Of a stretch of DNA of 64,000 nucleotides, positions 17,486 through 26,461 are shown piece after piece. The position numbers and the translations under genes are program-made. Under the pieces are notes generated by a model. It searched no databases, had not been told where the DNA came from, and was given only the letters and a program-made list of their open reading frames with translations. Numbering within the stretch: position 1 is the stretch's first letter; every line of letters begins with the position of its first letter. Origin of the DNA: Betaproteobacteria bacterium (GTDB lineage Bacteria; Pseudomonadota; Gammaproteobacteria; Burkholderiales; JAEUOS01); contig JAQGMJ010000045.1 of assembly GCA_028292405.1 (NCBI GenBank), positions 62,001 to 126,000 on the forward strand, given 5' to 3'.

Positions 17486-19084
17486 ATGGACCGCCGCCAC
17501 TTCCTCGCCTCCCTCAGCAGCCCGCTGCTCGCCTCCTGCGATTTCGAGCGCGGCAAACCCGTGCTGGAAGGCAAGCTCCTCGGCCCCGACATGGCCCTGG
17601 GCCACAAGCTGCGCGACAACAAGTTCGCTGCAGCCACACAAACCCAGCGCCTGCCCATCGCCATCATCGGCGGCGGCATCGGCGGCCTCTCCGCCGCCTG
17701 GCGCCTGCTCAAGCGCGGCATCACCGACTTCAAAATTTTCGAGCTGGAAGCCGAGCCTGGCGGCAACTCCCGCTCCGGCGCCAGCGGCACCATCGCCCAC
17801 CCCTGGGGCGCGCACTACCTGCCCTTTCCCACGGTCGAATCGGTCAATGTCCGCGCCATCCTCGCAGATCTCGGCGTCCTCCTTGGCGACCCGTCCGCAA
17901 TCGCCCCGCGCTACGACGAGCGCTACGTCGTCGGCGTGCCGCAGGAGCGCCTCTATGTGGACGGCCTCTGGCAGGAAAGCGTGCTGCCGAAAATCGGCGC
18001 GAGCAAGCGCGACTTCGAACAATACAAGCGCTTCGACGAACTGGTCGAACGCTACCGCCGCCTGCGCGGCGCCGACGGCGCCAAAGCCTTCGCCCTGCCC
18101 AGCGCCTTGTCCAGTAAACAGGCCGACATCCGCGCCCTCGACGGCCAGACCCTTCGCGACTTCCTGCTTTCGCAGGGCCTCGACTCGCCGCGCCTGCATT
18201 GGTACGCCGACTACGGATGCCGCGACGACTACGGCGCCCACGCCCACCACATTTCCGCCTGGGCCGGCCTGCACTACCACGCCAGCCGCGATGCACTCGC
18301 CACCGATGCCGACGCCCGCAGCGTGCTCACCTGGCCGCAGGGCAATGGCTGGCTGGTGCAGCAACTCTCCGCGTGGATCAAGCAACGCGCGCCCGATGCC
18401 TTCGCGCCGCAATCCCCCTGCGTGCGCCTGGAGACGGCCGCAAGCTACGCCGACATCGACATCTACAACGCGCCGCAAGACCGCCTCACCCGCTACCGCG
18501 CCGACCAGGTGATCTGGGCCGCGCCGGCGCAGGTGCTGGCCCACGTCTGGGCCAACTCGCCCGCCGGCTTGCGCGAAGCCGCGACCCAGATGGAAGTCAG
18601 CCCCTGGCTGGTCGCCAATCTCACCCTGGACAGCCTGCCGATCGACGCCGGCCCGGTCGGCCTCTCGTGGGACAACGTGCTCTACGACAGCCCGGCGCTC
18701 GGCTACGTGGTGGCCACCCACCAGAACATCGCCATCGGCCCCGGCCCCACCGTGCTCACCTACTACTGGCCGATCGACAACGAGCCGGTGCCGGCCGCGC
18801 GCAAGCGCCTCTACGACACCGACTGGAAGGTATGGGCCGACGCCATCATCGCCGAACTCTCGCGCCCCCACCCAGGCCTGCGCGAGCAGTTGCAGCACAT
18901 CGACATCTGGCGCTGGCCGCACGCGATGGCGCGTCCGGTGCCGGGGTTTTTGACTGCGCCGATACGCGGGCTATTGGCAGGGCTGACGCGGCCCCTGAGC
19001 TTCGCCCATGCGGACTTGACCGGTTTTTCGCTGTTTGAGGAAGCGACCTACGCTGGCGTACGCGCCGCTGATTTCGCAAAGTAA
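17486..19084 (+). CDS. FAD-dependent amine oxidase-like lipoprotein
   Basis: A 532-residue flavoprotein with a dinucleotide-binding motif 'IAIIGGGIGGLSAAWRLLK' at residues 58-76 followed by an acidic strand end ('KIFELEAEPGGNSRSG'), as in the phytoene desaturase/amine oxidase superfamily. The N-terminus combines twin arginines (M-D-R3-R4-H-F-L) with the lipobox L14-L15-A16-S17-C18, suggesting Tat export and lipidation; this is inferred. It starts 13 bases after the aminopropyltransferase gene and closes the cluster, so oxidation of a polyamine-like product is a reasonable but untested idea. Confidence 0.78.
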   Translation: MDRRHFLASLSSPLLASCDFERGKPVLEGKLLGPDMALGHKLRDNKFAAATQTQRLPIAIIGGGIGGLSAAWRLLKRGITDFKIFELEAEPGGNSRSGASGTIAHPWGAHYLPFPTVESVNVRAILADLGVLLGDPSAIAPRYDERYVVGVPQERLYVDGLWQESVLPKIGASKRDFEQYKRFDELVERYRRLRGADGAKAFALPSALSSKQADIRALDGQTLRDFLLSQGLDSPRLHWYADYGCRDDYGAHAHHISAWAGLHYHASRDALATDADARSVLTWPQGNGWLVQQLSAWIKQRAPDAFAPQSPCVRLETAASYADIDIYNAPQDRLTRYRADQVIWAAPAQVLAHVWANSPAGLREAATQMEVSPWLVANLTLDSLPIDAGPVGLSWDNVLYDSPALGYVVATHQNIAIGPGPTVLTYYWPIDNEPVPAARKRLYDTDWKVWADAIIAELSRPHPGLREQLQHIDIWRWPHAMARPVPGFLTAPIRGLLAGLTRPLSFAHADLTGFSLFEEATYAGVRAADFAK

Positions 19085-19118
19085 TGCGAGAGGAACTACG
19101 CCGCCATGCGGATACCTT

Positions 19119-19216
19119 CATTCTGAGTGAAACGAAGAATCTGCTTTTGATGCGCTACGAAGCCATAGTGGCAACGCGCGAAAAGCAGATTCTTCGTCGC
19201 TGCGCTCCTCAGAATG
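19119..19216. repeat. Long inverted repeat between convergent genes
   Basis: A 16-base perfect stem (19133-19148 with 19181-19196) is extended by a 9-base outer stem (19119-19127 with 19208-19216) across an asymmetric internal loop. Its arm sequence (CATTCTGAG...GAAGAATCTGCTTTT) resembles a widespread dispersed bacterial repeat. It lies between convergent genes and may terminate or insulate both; there is no T-tract. Confidence 0.75.
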
Positions 19217-19244
19217 ACACTGCGGGAAAGAGCAGGTAATACCT

Positions 19245-19979
19245 CTACTTCCGCGGCAACTTCATATAATCCTTCAGCGGTATCCCCTCTTCCACCAGCT
19301 TCAGCCGCTTGTGCTCCGCCGCCATGATGGCCTGCGCAACTTCAAGCACCTCCGCCGCGCGCGCATAAGGCACGAAGGCCACGCCCACCTCGTCGGCCAG
19401 CACCAGGTCGCCCGGGTGCACGATGATGCCGCAGATGTTCACCGCCACGTTCACGCCCACGGTCTGGATGCGCCACTTGCCGGTCATCGGGCTGACGGAA
19501 GACGACCACACCGGGTAGCCGATGCCGCGCGAATGGTCGATGTCGCGCACCGCGCCGTCGACCACCGCCGCGATCTCGCCGCTGCGCCGCGCGATGGTCG
19601 CCATGATGCCGCCCATCGACGACACGTCGCGCACCCCCTGGATCACGATGATGTCGCCCTGCACCGCCAGGTTGTGCGCCTCGATGTCGCCCAGGCCCGA
19701 GACCTTGCCGGCCACCGCCTCCGGCACCGTCTTGTTCACCCGCGTGTTGTGCAGGGTGATCGCCTGGCCCACCACTTTCGCCTTCGGGTCGGTCGGCCGC
19801 AGGGTCGAGCCGGGCACGATGCCGACGATGCCCAGGTCATCCATCGCATCCGAGGTAATGCCGGTCAGATCATCCAGGCCCTTGAAACCGGCGATGATCT
19901 CCGGGCTCAAGCGCGGAATCTCCATCATGCCGAAGGCGGTGGCGGGCAACTTGCCCAGGGGTTCTTTTTTGGTCGTCAT
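19245..19979 (-). CDS. RraA-family aldolase/regulator-like protein
   Basis: A 244-residue RraA/HMG-aldolase superfamily protein with the hallmark run 'AAVVDGAVRDIDHSR' (Arg and Asp of the active site) and 'PGDLVLADEVGVAFVP' (metal/substrate loop). Members cleave 4-hydroxy-4-methyl-2-oxoglutarate or oxaloacetate, or inhibit RNase E; the extra N- and C-terminal residues here favour the enzymatic group, a family-based inference. The ATG at 19979 is preferred, with AAGG upstream; longer readings run into the divergent SMP-30 gene. It is divergent from a lactonase-like gene, suggesting a carbohydrate or hydroxy-acid pathway. Confidence 0.82.
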   Translation of the reverse strand: MTTKKEPLGKLPATAFGMMEIPRLSPEIIAGFKGLDDLTGITSDAMDDLGIVGIVPGSTLRPTDPKAKVVGQAITLHNTRVNKTVPEAVAGKVSGLGDIEAHNLAVQGDIIVIQGVRDVSSMGGIMATIARRSGEIAAVVDGAVRDIDHSRGIGYPVWSSSVSPMTGKWRIQTVGVNVAVNICGIIVHPGDLVLADEVGVAFVPYARAAEVLEVAQAIMAAEHKRLKLVEEGIPLKDYMKLPRK

Positions 19980-20110
19980 GGCAGCCTTATCGGGTGGATG
20001 ATGCAGCAGGATTTTATCTCCCCGCCTTGCGCGGAGTAGCATAGCGAGCGCAGTGTACGCGCGAGCGCCGCGCGCCAAAAGCATCGAATACGAATAACGG
20101 AGAAAAGCCC

Positions 20111-20995
20111 TTGACCACCGAATACCAGGTTGCCGTACAAGGCGCCGACATCCTCGGCGAAGTGCCCCTGTGGTGCGACCGCACAAAAAAGCTCTGGTGG
20201 GTCGACGTACGCCGCCCCGCCATCCAGTCCTACGATCCGGCCACGGGCAAACACACCGCCGTTCGCCTGGCCGCCGACATGCTCCCCGGCAGCATTGCGC
20301 TACGCGAAGCCGGCGGCCTGCTGCTGGCCACCAACACCGGCCTTTATACCTACGACCCGCTGAAAACCGAGGCCCCGGTGTTCCTGACGAACCCCGAAAC
20401 CCACCTGCCGCAGAATCGGCTCAACGACGGCAAGGTGGACCGCGCCGGCCGCTTCTGGGTCGGCAGCATGAAAGACGGCGTGCGCGAACCGGCGGGCAAC
20501 TTCTACCGCTTCGACCCCGACCACAGCTGCCATTTCCAGTTCGACGGCATCAACGTGCCCAACTCCATTTCCTGGAGCCCGGACTCGCGCACCATGTATT
20601 TTGCCGACACCCACGTGCAGTTGATCTGGGCCTTCGACTTCGACCTCGCCGACGGCGTGATGAGCAAGCGCCGCGTCTTCAAGGACTGGACCGGCACCCC
20701 AGCCAAGCCCGACGGCTCGACCATCGACGCCGACGGCTGCCTGTGGAACGCCATGGTCGGCACAGGCCAGGTGGTGCGCCTGACGCCGCAAGGCAAGGTC
20801 GACCGCGTGGTGCAACTGCCGATCACCAACGCCACCTGCCCCGCTTTCGGCGGCCCGCATCTCGACACTCTCTACATCACCAGCCACTCGCAGCGCCTGA
20901 CGCCCGGGCAGGCGGCGAAGGAACCGCTGGCGGGCAGCCTGTTCGTGGTGAACCCAGGCGTGAAAGGTCTGCCGGAGACACGCTTCAAGGGCTAG
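20111..20995 (+). CDS. SMP-30/gluconolactonase family hydrolase
   Basis: A 294-residue six-bladed beta-propeller protein. The family landmarks are visible: 'ILGEVPLWCDRTKKLWWVDV' (first metal ligand Glu), 'NRLNDGKVDRAGRFWVGSM', 'VPNSISWSPDSRTMYFADT' and 'KPDGSTIDADGCLWNAM' (catalytic Asp region). Members hydrolyse sugar lactones with a divalent metal. The start is TTG with GGAG about ten bases upstream. Substrate is unknown; the divergent RraA-like gene is the only pathway hint. Confidence 0.88.
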   Translation: MTTEYQVAVQGADILGEVPLWCDRTKKLWWVDVRRPAIQSYDPATGKHTAVRLAADMLPGSIALREAGGLLLATNTGLYTYDPLKTEAPVFLTNPETHLPQNRLNDGKVDRAGRFWVGSMKDGVREPAGNFYRFDPDHSCHFQFDGINVPNSISWSPDSRTMYFADTHVQLIWAFDFDLADGVMSKRRVFKDWTGTPAKPDGSTIDADGCLWNAMVGTGQVVRLTPQGKVDRVVQLPITNATCPAFGGPHLDTLYITSHSQRLTPGQAAKEPLAGSLFVVNPGVKGLPETRFKG

Positions 20996-21094
20996 AAAAA
21001 CCGCAATGCTCCCTGGTAACTTGGAAGGTCCCTTCCCTTTCAACGGGGAAGCGGGCCACGCAAATGAGGATGGGGCTGGGGTGCGCGCTGCGCC

Positions 21095-22135
21095 TCAACT
21101 ACCGCCCATCCTCTTCAACTCCGCCACCGCCCCCTGGTACTCCAGAAACCCGGGCGAACATTTGCCCAGGGCCGCCGTCAAGCTGAGCCGCGCCGCCCCG
21201 GTCTCACCGCGCGTCAACTGGAGTTCGCCGGCATAAAAGCTCGCTTCACAGTCCCGCCCCGCGGATTTGACCGGGTCCGCGCTGATGGTGGCAACCACCA
21301 GCAGCGCCTCCGGCGTGATGCGCCCGAGCAGCATCTCGCGCACCGGTCCGGGCCAGGCGCGGCCAAGGAAGCGGCTGGCCTCAAGTTCGCCGCGAAAGCC
21401 CGGGCTGTCGCCGGCACTGCGCACCTGCGCGATATAGCGCCAGATCTGCATGTAGCCGTAGTTCTCATCATCCTGCGGGCACTTTTCCAGATCAGGGATC
21501 GCATCACCGAAACGGCCATCGTAGAAGTTGGCAATGCCGCGGTCGCAAAAGGTCTGCGCACTGGCCGGCGGATGCGCGATTGCCGCGTCGGAATCCTGCA
21601 CCGCGCGTCCGTACTGCCCGAGACCGCGCCACGCCAGGCTGCGGCGCAGGTAGTAGCCGCCGACGTCCGGGTTGATCTCCACCGCTTGCTTGAAGTCCTG
21701 CAACGCCGGTGCGAAGTCGTTTTGCTCCAGGCGGGTCTCGCCACGATTGGCGTACGTGTCGCCATCCGCACGGATGCGCAGGGAAGCGCTGTAGTCGGCC
21801 ACCGCGCCCTCGAAGTCGCGGCTCTGGTGCTTGAAAATGCCGCGCAGCGAGAGGCTGGCGGCGTCGCGCGGATGCGCGGCCAGGGCGGCGTCCATGTCGG
21901 CGATCGCGCGGGCATATTCGCCCTTCCTGCCCCAGGCCTCGCCGCGCGCGGCATGGGCCCGGGCCAGCGCATCGCCGCGCAACGGGGCAGGCCCATCGAT
22001 CAGCTTGTTGCAGGCGGTGAGCGCGGCATCGGGATCGCGCGCCTCCGGTCCGCAGGCGCCGGCCCCTTCAGCAGCCACAGGCACCGCCAGGGCGGCCATC
22101 GTGCAAATCAACAGCAGGTAAAGCTTGGGAAACAT
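21095..22135 (-). CDS. Secreted tetratricopeptide repeat protein
   Basis: A 346-residue protein with a clear signal peptide ('MFPKLYLLLICTMAALAVPVAA') followed by several TPR units ('ARAIADMDAALAAHPRDAAS', 'GAVADYSASLRIRADGDTY', 'PALQDFKQAVEINPD'). The C-terminal domain holds cysteines in 'LEKCPQDDENYGYMQIWRYI', 'DCEASFYAGELQLTRGE' and 'LGKCSPGFLEYQ'. It is a clear paralogue of the next gene, and the same GAAGAAGAG ribosome site precedes both, which fixes this start. Periplasmic scaffold function is inferred; no enzymatic motif. Confidence 0.8.
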   Translation of the reverse strand: MFPKLYLLLICTMAALAVPVAAEGAGACGPEARDPDAALTACNKLIDGPAPLRGDALARAHAARGEAWGRKGEYARAIADMDAALAAHPRDAASLSLRGIFKHQSRDFEGAVADYSASLRIRADGDTYANRGETRLEQNDFAPALQDFKQAVEINPDVGGYYLRRSLAWRGLGQYGRAVQDSDAAIAHPPASAQTFCDRGIANFYDGRFGDAIPDLEKCPQDDENYGYMQIWRYIAQVRSAGDSPGFRGELEASRFLGRAWPGPVREMLLGRITPEALLVVATISADPVKSAGRDCEASFYAGELQLTRGETGAARLSLTAALGKCSPGFLEYQGAVAELKRMGGS

Positions 22136-22218
22136 TTGGTGCTCTTCTTCGCGCGGCAAAGTACCGCAGGTTGGCCGCGTTCAGCGGTAAACAAAATTTC
22201 CCCGGCCGCCTGCGGCGG

Positions 22219-23337
22219 CTACTTCTTGTCGATCCGCTTCAGGTCGGCGATCGCGCCCTGCAATTCAAGGAAGTCACCGGGGCAGCTGTTCTTCGCCTCG
22301 GTAAGCCTCTGCTTCGCCGGCCCCTTTTCGCCACGGATCAAATGGTATTGCCCGATGTAAAAGCTGGCCTCGCATCCCTGCCCCTTCGCCTTCTTCGCAT
22401 CCGGCTCGGCGGCCGCCGCCGCGATCAGTGCCTCCGGCTTCATCCGTCCGAGAATCATGCTGCGCACCGGCCCCGGCCACTCACGGCCCATGATGCCCTT
22501 CGCATCGAGCTCCATGCGGATCTCGCTGCCGTCGCCGCCGCTGCGCGCCTGCGCAATGTAGCGCCAGATGCGGATGTAGGCATAGCCGTAAATGATGTCC
22601 TTCGGGCACTTGTCGAGGTCCTTCACGGCGTCGCCGAAGTCGGCATCGTAGAAATAGGCGATGCCGCGCTCGCAGGCGGCAGTCATGTCCTTCGGCGCAT
22701 ACTTTTCGGCGCTCTCGAAATCTCGCACCGCATTTAGATATTTGCCGATCCCGCGCTGCGCCCGGCCGCGCCCGAGGTAATAGCTCGCGTTCTGGTAATC
22801 GAACTGGATCGCGTAGTCGAAGTCCAGCAGCGCCGCCGCGAAGTCGCTTTTCGCCAGCAGCGCAAAGCCGCGATTGGCGAAGGTGTCGGCGGCGGGGTCG
22901 ATATGCAGCGCGGCGGTGTAGTCGGCAATCGCGCCGTCGTGGTCCATCAGCATGTATTTGTAGATGCCGCGGTTGGCCAGGTCGTCGGCCCTGCCGGGGC
23001 GCGCGGTGATGGCCGCGTTCATGTCGGCCAGCGCCTTGTTGTAGTCGTTCTTGCCATACCAGGCGTTGGCCCGCGCCGAGTAGGCCAGGGCCAGCTTGTC
23101 GCCGCGCAGCTTGCGCGCGTCGATCAGCTTGCCGCAAGCGACAATCGCGTCGTCATGGTCGGGGTTTTCGAATTCGCAGCCGGCTGGCTTGGGCGCGGCC
23201 TTGGCGGGCGCCGCAGCCGCGCCTTTGACGGCGGGTGCCGCCGCGGCTTTCGCTGGCGCCTGCGCATAGGCGCCCAGCGGGGCGATGGCGAAAGCAGCGA
23301 CCACGCAGTACAGCAAGGCCTTGGGCATGCAGTGCAT
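22219..23337 (-). CDS. Secreted tetratricopeptide repeat protein, paralogue
   Basis: A 372-residue protein with signal peptide ('ALLYCVVAAFAIAPLGAYAQA'), an Ala/Pro/Lys-rich linker and TPR units ('KALADMNAAITARPGRADD', 'GAIADYTAALHIDPAADTF'). It shares with the downstream gene the C-terminal block 'DLDKCPKDIIYGYAYIRIW', 'GCEASFYIGQYHLIRGEKGP' and 'CPGDFLELQGAIADLKR'. The start at 23337 sits after GAAGAAGAGCAAAA; the longer frame upstream is not plausible. The two probably arose by tandem duplication. Function unknown. Confidence 0.8.
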   Translation of the reverse strand: MHCMPKALLYCVVAAFAIAPLGAYAQAPAKAAAAPAVKGAAAAPAKAAPKPAGCEFENPDHDDAIVACGKLIDARKLRGDKLALAYSARANAWYGKNDYNKALADMNAAITARPGRADDLANRGIYKYMLMDHDGAIADYTAALHIDPAADTFANRGFALLAKSDFAAALLDFDYAIQFDYQNASYYLGRGRAQRGIGKYLNAVRDFESAEKYAPKDMTAACERGIAYFYDADFGDAVKDLDKCPKDIIYGYAYIRIWRYIAQARSGGDGSEIRMELDAKGIMGREWPGPVRSMILGRMKPEALIAAAAAEPDAKKAKGQGCEASFYIGQYHLIRGEKGPAKQRLTEAKNSCPGDFLELQGAIADLKRIDKK

Positions 23338-23673
23338 TTTTGCTCTTCTTCGGGTCGCAGGGAGAAGTCCCGCGGCTAGTGTAGCGTGGCGCGCAGCACG
23401 CATGCAAATCAACCACACTTGGCGCTTGGACAGGTGTATGTTAGGTACACGTAATCACTATTTCCGCGCCCCGATGTCCGGTTTTCCCGCTGCACCATCC
23501 GACAATTTCCGCGGATGTTTCGCGCAGGCAGCTACAACAAACGTGAAGGCCGTCCCGCAGAAAATCTCGAAAAAATCTCGGGGTTTATCAGGGTCGTGCC
23601 AGGAAAAATCAAAAAACCACCGTGCTTTACCGTGGTTTTTCGCGCCACCCACAACAAGCGTGTTAACGCCGCC
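23338..23673. other. Intergenic region between TPR gene and tetR
   Basis: This 336-base gap holds the upstream region of the TPR pair and the terminator of the TetR gene. A short inverted pair GTGTA...TACAC lies near 23433-23449. No gene is supported. Confidence 0.4.
23611..23640 (-). terminator. Intrinsic terminator of the tetR gene
   Basis: Arms 23612-23620 and 23632-23640 (aaaaaccac / gtggttttt) form a stem ending in A/T tracts on both strands. It lies 34 bases after the minus-strand tetR stop. Confidence 0.75.
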
Positions 23674-24336
23674 TCAGCCCTTGGGCTTGAGCAGGTAATT
23701 CAGCACCACCTCGGTCGCATGCTTCAAGTGCACTTCCTTGGCCACCGGCGACATCAGGTCGCGCGCCAGAACGATGGAAAGCGTGTGGCGGTTCGACAGG
23801 TAGTAGTAGTTCAGGGCGACGAGCGTGATGTAGACCTCGGCGGGGTCGATGCCGCCGCGGAACACGCCGGACTCCTGGCCGCGCTGCAAAATCTGGCGGA
23901 TGTTGGCCTGCACCGGCGAGACCAGTTGCGCCAGGCGGCGCGACTTTTTCAGGAACTTGCCTTCGTGCAGGTTTTCGTTGTTGATCAGATTGATGAACTC
24001 GGGGTGCTCGATGTAGTAGTTCCAGATGAACTCGACCAGGCGCACGACCGCTTCCACCGGGTCGAGGTGGCCCAGTTCCAGCGCGCGCTCGGCCTCGGCG
24101 AGATTGACGTAGACATTTTCCAGGACGGTCAGAAACAGCACGTCCTTGGAGGTGAAGTAGTAGTACAGCATGCGCTCGTTGGTGCCGGCGCGCTTGGCGA
24201 TGCGGTCGACGCGGGCGCCGCCCAGGCCGTGCTTGGTGAACTCGTCGGTGGCCGCCTCGAGGATGCGCGCCTTGGTACGCTCCGGGTCGCGCTTCGGGCG
24301 GGCGGTGGCGCGGGGCTTGGCTGCTGGCTTTTCCAT
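23674..24336 (-). CDS. TetR-family transcriptional regulator
   Basis: A 220-residue regulator with a basic Pro/Ala-rich N-terminal arm, then the TetR helix-turn-helix ('RILEAATDEFTKHGLGGARV', 'KRAGTNERMLYYYFTSKDVL') at about residues 20-70 and a helical ligand-binding domain containing 'FIWNYYIEHPEFINLINNEN'. This resembles regulators with a TetR_C-type fatty-acid/amide effector domain. The ATG at 24336 is chosen; the frame is open for another 230 codons but only as antisense of rsxB. It is divergent from the rsxB operon. Confidence 0.88.
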   Translation of the reverse strand: MEKPAAKPRATARPKRDPERTKARILEAATDEFTKHGLGGARVDRIAKRAGTNERMLYYYFTSKDVLFLTVLENVYVNLAEAERALELGHLDPVEAVVRLVEFIWNYYIEHPEFINLINNENLHEGKFLKKSRRLAQLVSPVQANIRQILQRGQESGVFRGGIDPAEVYITLVALNYYYLSNRHTLSIVLARDLMSPVAKEVHLKHATEVVLNYLLKPKG

Positions 24337-24483
24337 TGTTTTGAATTTCCGGCGTGCGCGCCGCTTTGTCTCGGGCCGGCGCGTATTGCATTGCACAAAA
24401 TGGGATAATTCTAGCTTGAAAAGGTCCGCGCACCGCCGAACGCCGAAAGCGGTGCAAACCACGGACAAAAAAGCGGCAATCCA

Positions 24484-25230
24484 ATGACTCCTTCGACTCT
24501 CGCCGACCGCATCGACGCCCTGCTGCCGCAGACCCAGTGCACCCGCTGCGGCTATGACGGCTGCAAGCCCTATGCGCAAGCCGTGGCCGTTGGCGCGGCC
24601 GACATCAACCAGTGCCCGCCAGGCGGCGCGGCCGGCGTGGTGAAGCTGGCGCAACTGCTGGGCCGCGCGCCGAAGCCGCTGAACCCGGCCAACGGCATCG
24701 AGCAGCCGCTGACCATCGCCGTGATCGACGAGAGCCTGTGCATCGGCTGCACCCTGTGCATCCAGGCCTGCCCGGTGGATGCAATCGTCGGCGCGGCCAA
24801 GCTCATGCATAGCGTGCTGCCCGATTGGTGCACCGGCTGCGACCTGTGCGTCGCGCCCTGCCCGGTCGATTGCATCAGTATGCAAACGGTGGCGCCGCCG
24901 CGCGACTGGACCCAGGCCGACGCCGACCTGGCGCGCAGCCGCTATCACGCGCGCAACGAACGCCTGGCCGCCGAGAAGCACGAGCGTGAACAAAAGCTCG
25001 CCGCCAAGACCTCTTCCAGCAGCCCGCCGCAAGACCCCGGCGCAGTGGAGGCGGCGGCGCGCAAAAAAGCAATCATCGCCGCCGCCATGGAACGCGCCCG
25101 TGCCCAGCGTGCGGCGGTGCAGCCGAAAAACACCGAGGTCAATTCACCCGAAGTGCAGCGCCAGATCGACGAAGCCGAAACCCGCCGCGCCCACCTGCAC
25201 GCCCCGCGCAAAAAGCCCAACCCACTATGA
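24484..25230 (+). CDS. rsxB: RsxB/RnfB-like electron transport protein
   Basis: A 248-residue Fe-S protein. The Fe4S domain ligands are C19, C22, C27 and C44 ('CTRCGYDGC...QCPPGG'), followed by two ferredoxin-type [4Fe-4S] motifs ('[14 protein letters not shown]', '[14 protein letters not shown]') and a Lys/Ala-rich helical tail. The usual N-terminal membrane anchor of RnfB is missing, and no other rsx genes are present, so this is the stand-alone betaproteobacterial form. Its stop overlaps the nth start (ATGA), a coupling that suggests electron supply or repair for the Fe-S glycosylase, an inference from position. Confidence 0.88.
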   Translation: MTPSTLADRIDALLPQTQCTRCGYDGCKPYAQAVAVGAADINQCPPGGAAGVVKLAQLLGRAPKPLNPANGIEQPLTIAVIDESLCIGCTLCIQACPVDAIVGAAKLMHSVLPDWCTGCDLCVAPCPVDCISMQTVAPPRDWTQADADLARSRYHARNERLAAEKHEREQKLAAKTSSSSPPQDPGAVEAAARKKAIIAAAMERARAQRAAVQPKNTEVNSPEVQRQIDEAETRRAHLHAPRKKPNPL

Positions 25231-26033
25231 ACACCGCAAAGCGCACCGAAATCTTCCGACGCTGGCGGGAGGCCAACCCGCACCCGGAAAGCGAACTTGA
25301 GTACGGCTCCCACTTCGAACTCCTGGTATCGGTGATCCTCTCGGCGCAGGCCACCGACAAGGGCGTGAACGCGGCTACGGCTAAGCTCTACCCCGTCGCC
25401 AACACGCCCGAGACCATCCTGGCGCTCGGCGAAGAGGGCCTGGCGAAATACATCCAGACCATCGGCCTGTGGCGCGCCAAGGCAAAGAACGTCATCGCCA
25501 CCTGCCGCCTGCTGATCGAAAAGCACGGCGGGCGCGTGCCCAACACCCGCGAGGAACTGCAGGCCCTGCCCGGCGTAGGCCGCAAGACCGCCAACGTCGT
25601 GCTCAATGTCGCCTTCGGCGAGCACACCATCGCGGTCGATACGCACAACTTCCGCGTCGCCAACCGCACCGGCATCGCCCCGGGCAAGACGGTGGAAGCG
25701 GTGGAGCGCGCGCTGATGAAATTCGTGCCGAAGGAGTTTCTGCTGCACGCCCATCACTGGCTGATCCTGCATGGCCGCTACGTGTGCAAGGCGCCCAAGC
25801 CGGATTGCCCGAACTGCAACATCAGCGACCTGTGCGAGTACAAGCACAAGACCCCCGACCCGCTCGCCGAGCCGAAGCCGAAGATTCCACCGAAAGAGGC
25901 GCCGGCGAAAATGACCATAGCCAAAAAAGCGGTGGTCACAAAGACCGCCGCAAAAAGCACCGCGCCTAAAAAGCCCGCGCCAAAAAAGGCCTCCGCTAAA
26001 ACCCCCGCCGCCAAACGCGCCAAGGCCCGCTGA
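25227..26033 (+). CDS. nth: Endonuclease III with Lys/Ala-rich C-terminal tail
   Basis: A 268-residue bifunctional DNA glycosylase/AP lyase for oxidised pyrimidines. The helix-hairpin-helix '[12 protein letters not shown]' carries catalytic K120 and 'VDTHNF' gives D138; the [4Fe-4S] ligands are C187, C194, C197 and C203. All have E. coli Nth numbering. E. coli Nth has 211 residues; here about 58 extra residues of Lys, Ala and Pro ('[20 protein letters not shown]') resemble histone H1-like tails and may add nonspecific DNA binding. Coupled to rsxB upstream and followed directly by DUF1841. Confidence 0.95.
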   Translation: MNTAKRTEIFRRWREANPHPESELEYGSHFELLVSVILSAQATDKGVNAATAKLYPVANTPETILALGEEGLAKYIQTIGLWRAKAKNVIATCRLLIEKHGGRVPNTREELQALPGVGRKTANVVLNVAFGEHTIAVDTHNFRVANRTGIAPGKTVEAVERALMKFVPKEFLLHAHHWLILHGRYVCKAPKPDCPNCNISDLCEYKHKTPDPLAEPKPKIPPKEAPAKMTIAKKAVVTKTAAKSTAPKKPAPKKASAKTPAAKRAKAR

Positions 26034-26034
26034 C

Positions 26035-26457
26035 ATGTTCAACCCGAGCCGCGACGAAGTCCGCAACTTCTTTTTCGACACCTGGCGCAAGTACAACGCC
26101 AAGGAGATCCTCACCCCGCTGGAAACCCAGGCCCTGGACTGGGTGCTGGAGCATCCCGAGTACCATGCGCTTCTGGGCAACCCTGACAAATATTTGCAGC
26201 AGGACTTCCTGCCGGAGTTCGGCGAGGTCAACCCCTTCCTGCATCTTTCCCTGCACCTTTCCGTGACCGAGCAGATTTCCATCGACCAGCCGCCCGGCAT
26301 CCGCGCCGAGTACGAACGCCTGGCGCGCAAGCACGGCTCCTTCCACGAAGCCGCGCACGACGTGCTCGAATGCCTGGGCCAGACCGTATTCAACGCCCAG
26401 CGCAACAACACCGCGCCGGATGGCGAGGCCTACCTCGAATGCCTCAAAAGGAAATAA
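26035..26457 (+). CDS. DUF1841 family protein
   Basis: A 140-residue DUF1841 protein of unknown function, typical of Beta- and Gammaproteobacteria. Recognisable segments are '[20 protein letters not shown]', '[20 protein letters not shown]' and '[18 protein letters not shown]'. The two His-containing helices might bind metal, but this is only a guess. It begins one base after the nth stop, part of the conserved rsxB-nth-DUF1841 string. Confidence 0.88.
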   Translation: MFNPSRDEVRNFFFDTWRKYNAKEILTPLETQALDWVLEHPEYHALLGNPDKYLQQDFLPEFGEVNPFLHLSLHLSVTEQISIDQPPGIRAEYERLARKHGSFHEAAHDVLECLGQTVFNAQRNNTAPDGEAYLECLKRK

Positions 26458-26461
26458 GACG

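Noticed and set aside
17462..18922. Minus-strand frame of 486 codons
   Set aside because: Antisense of the FAD lipoprotein gene with shadow composition.
24337..25032. Long N-terminal extension of the TetR gene
   Set aside because: The extension is antisense of rsxB; the HTH begins right after the ATG at 24336.
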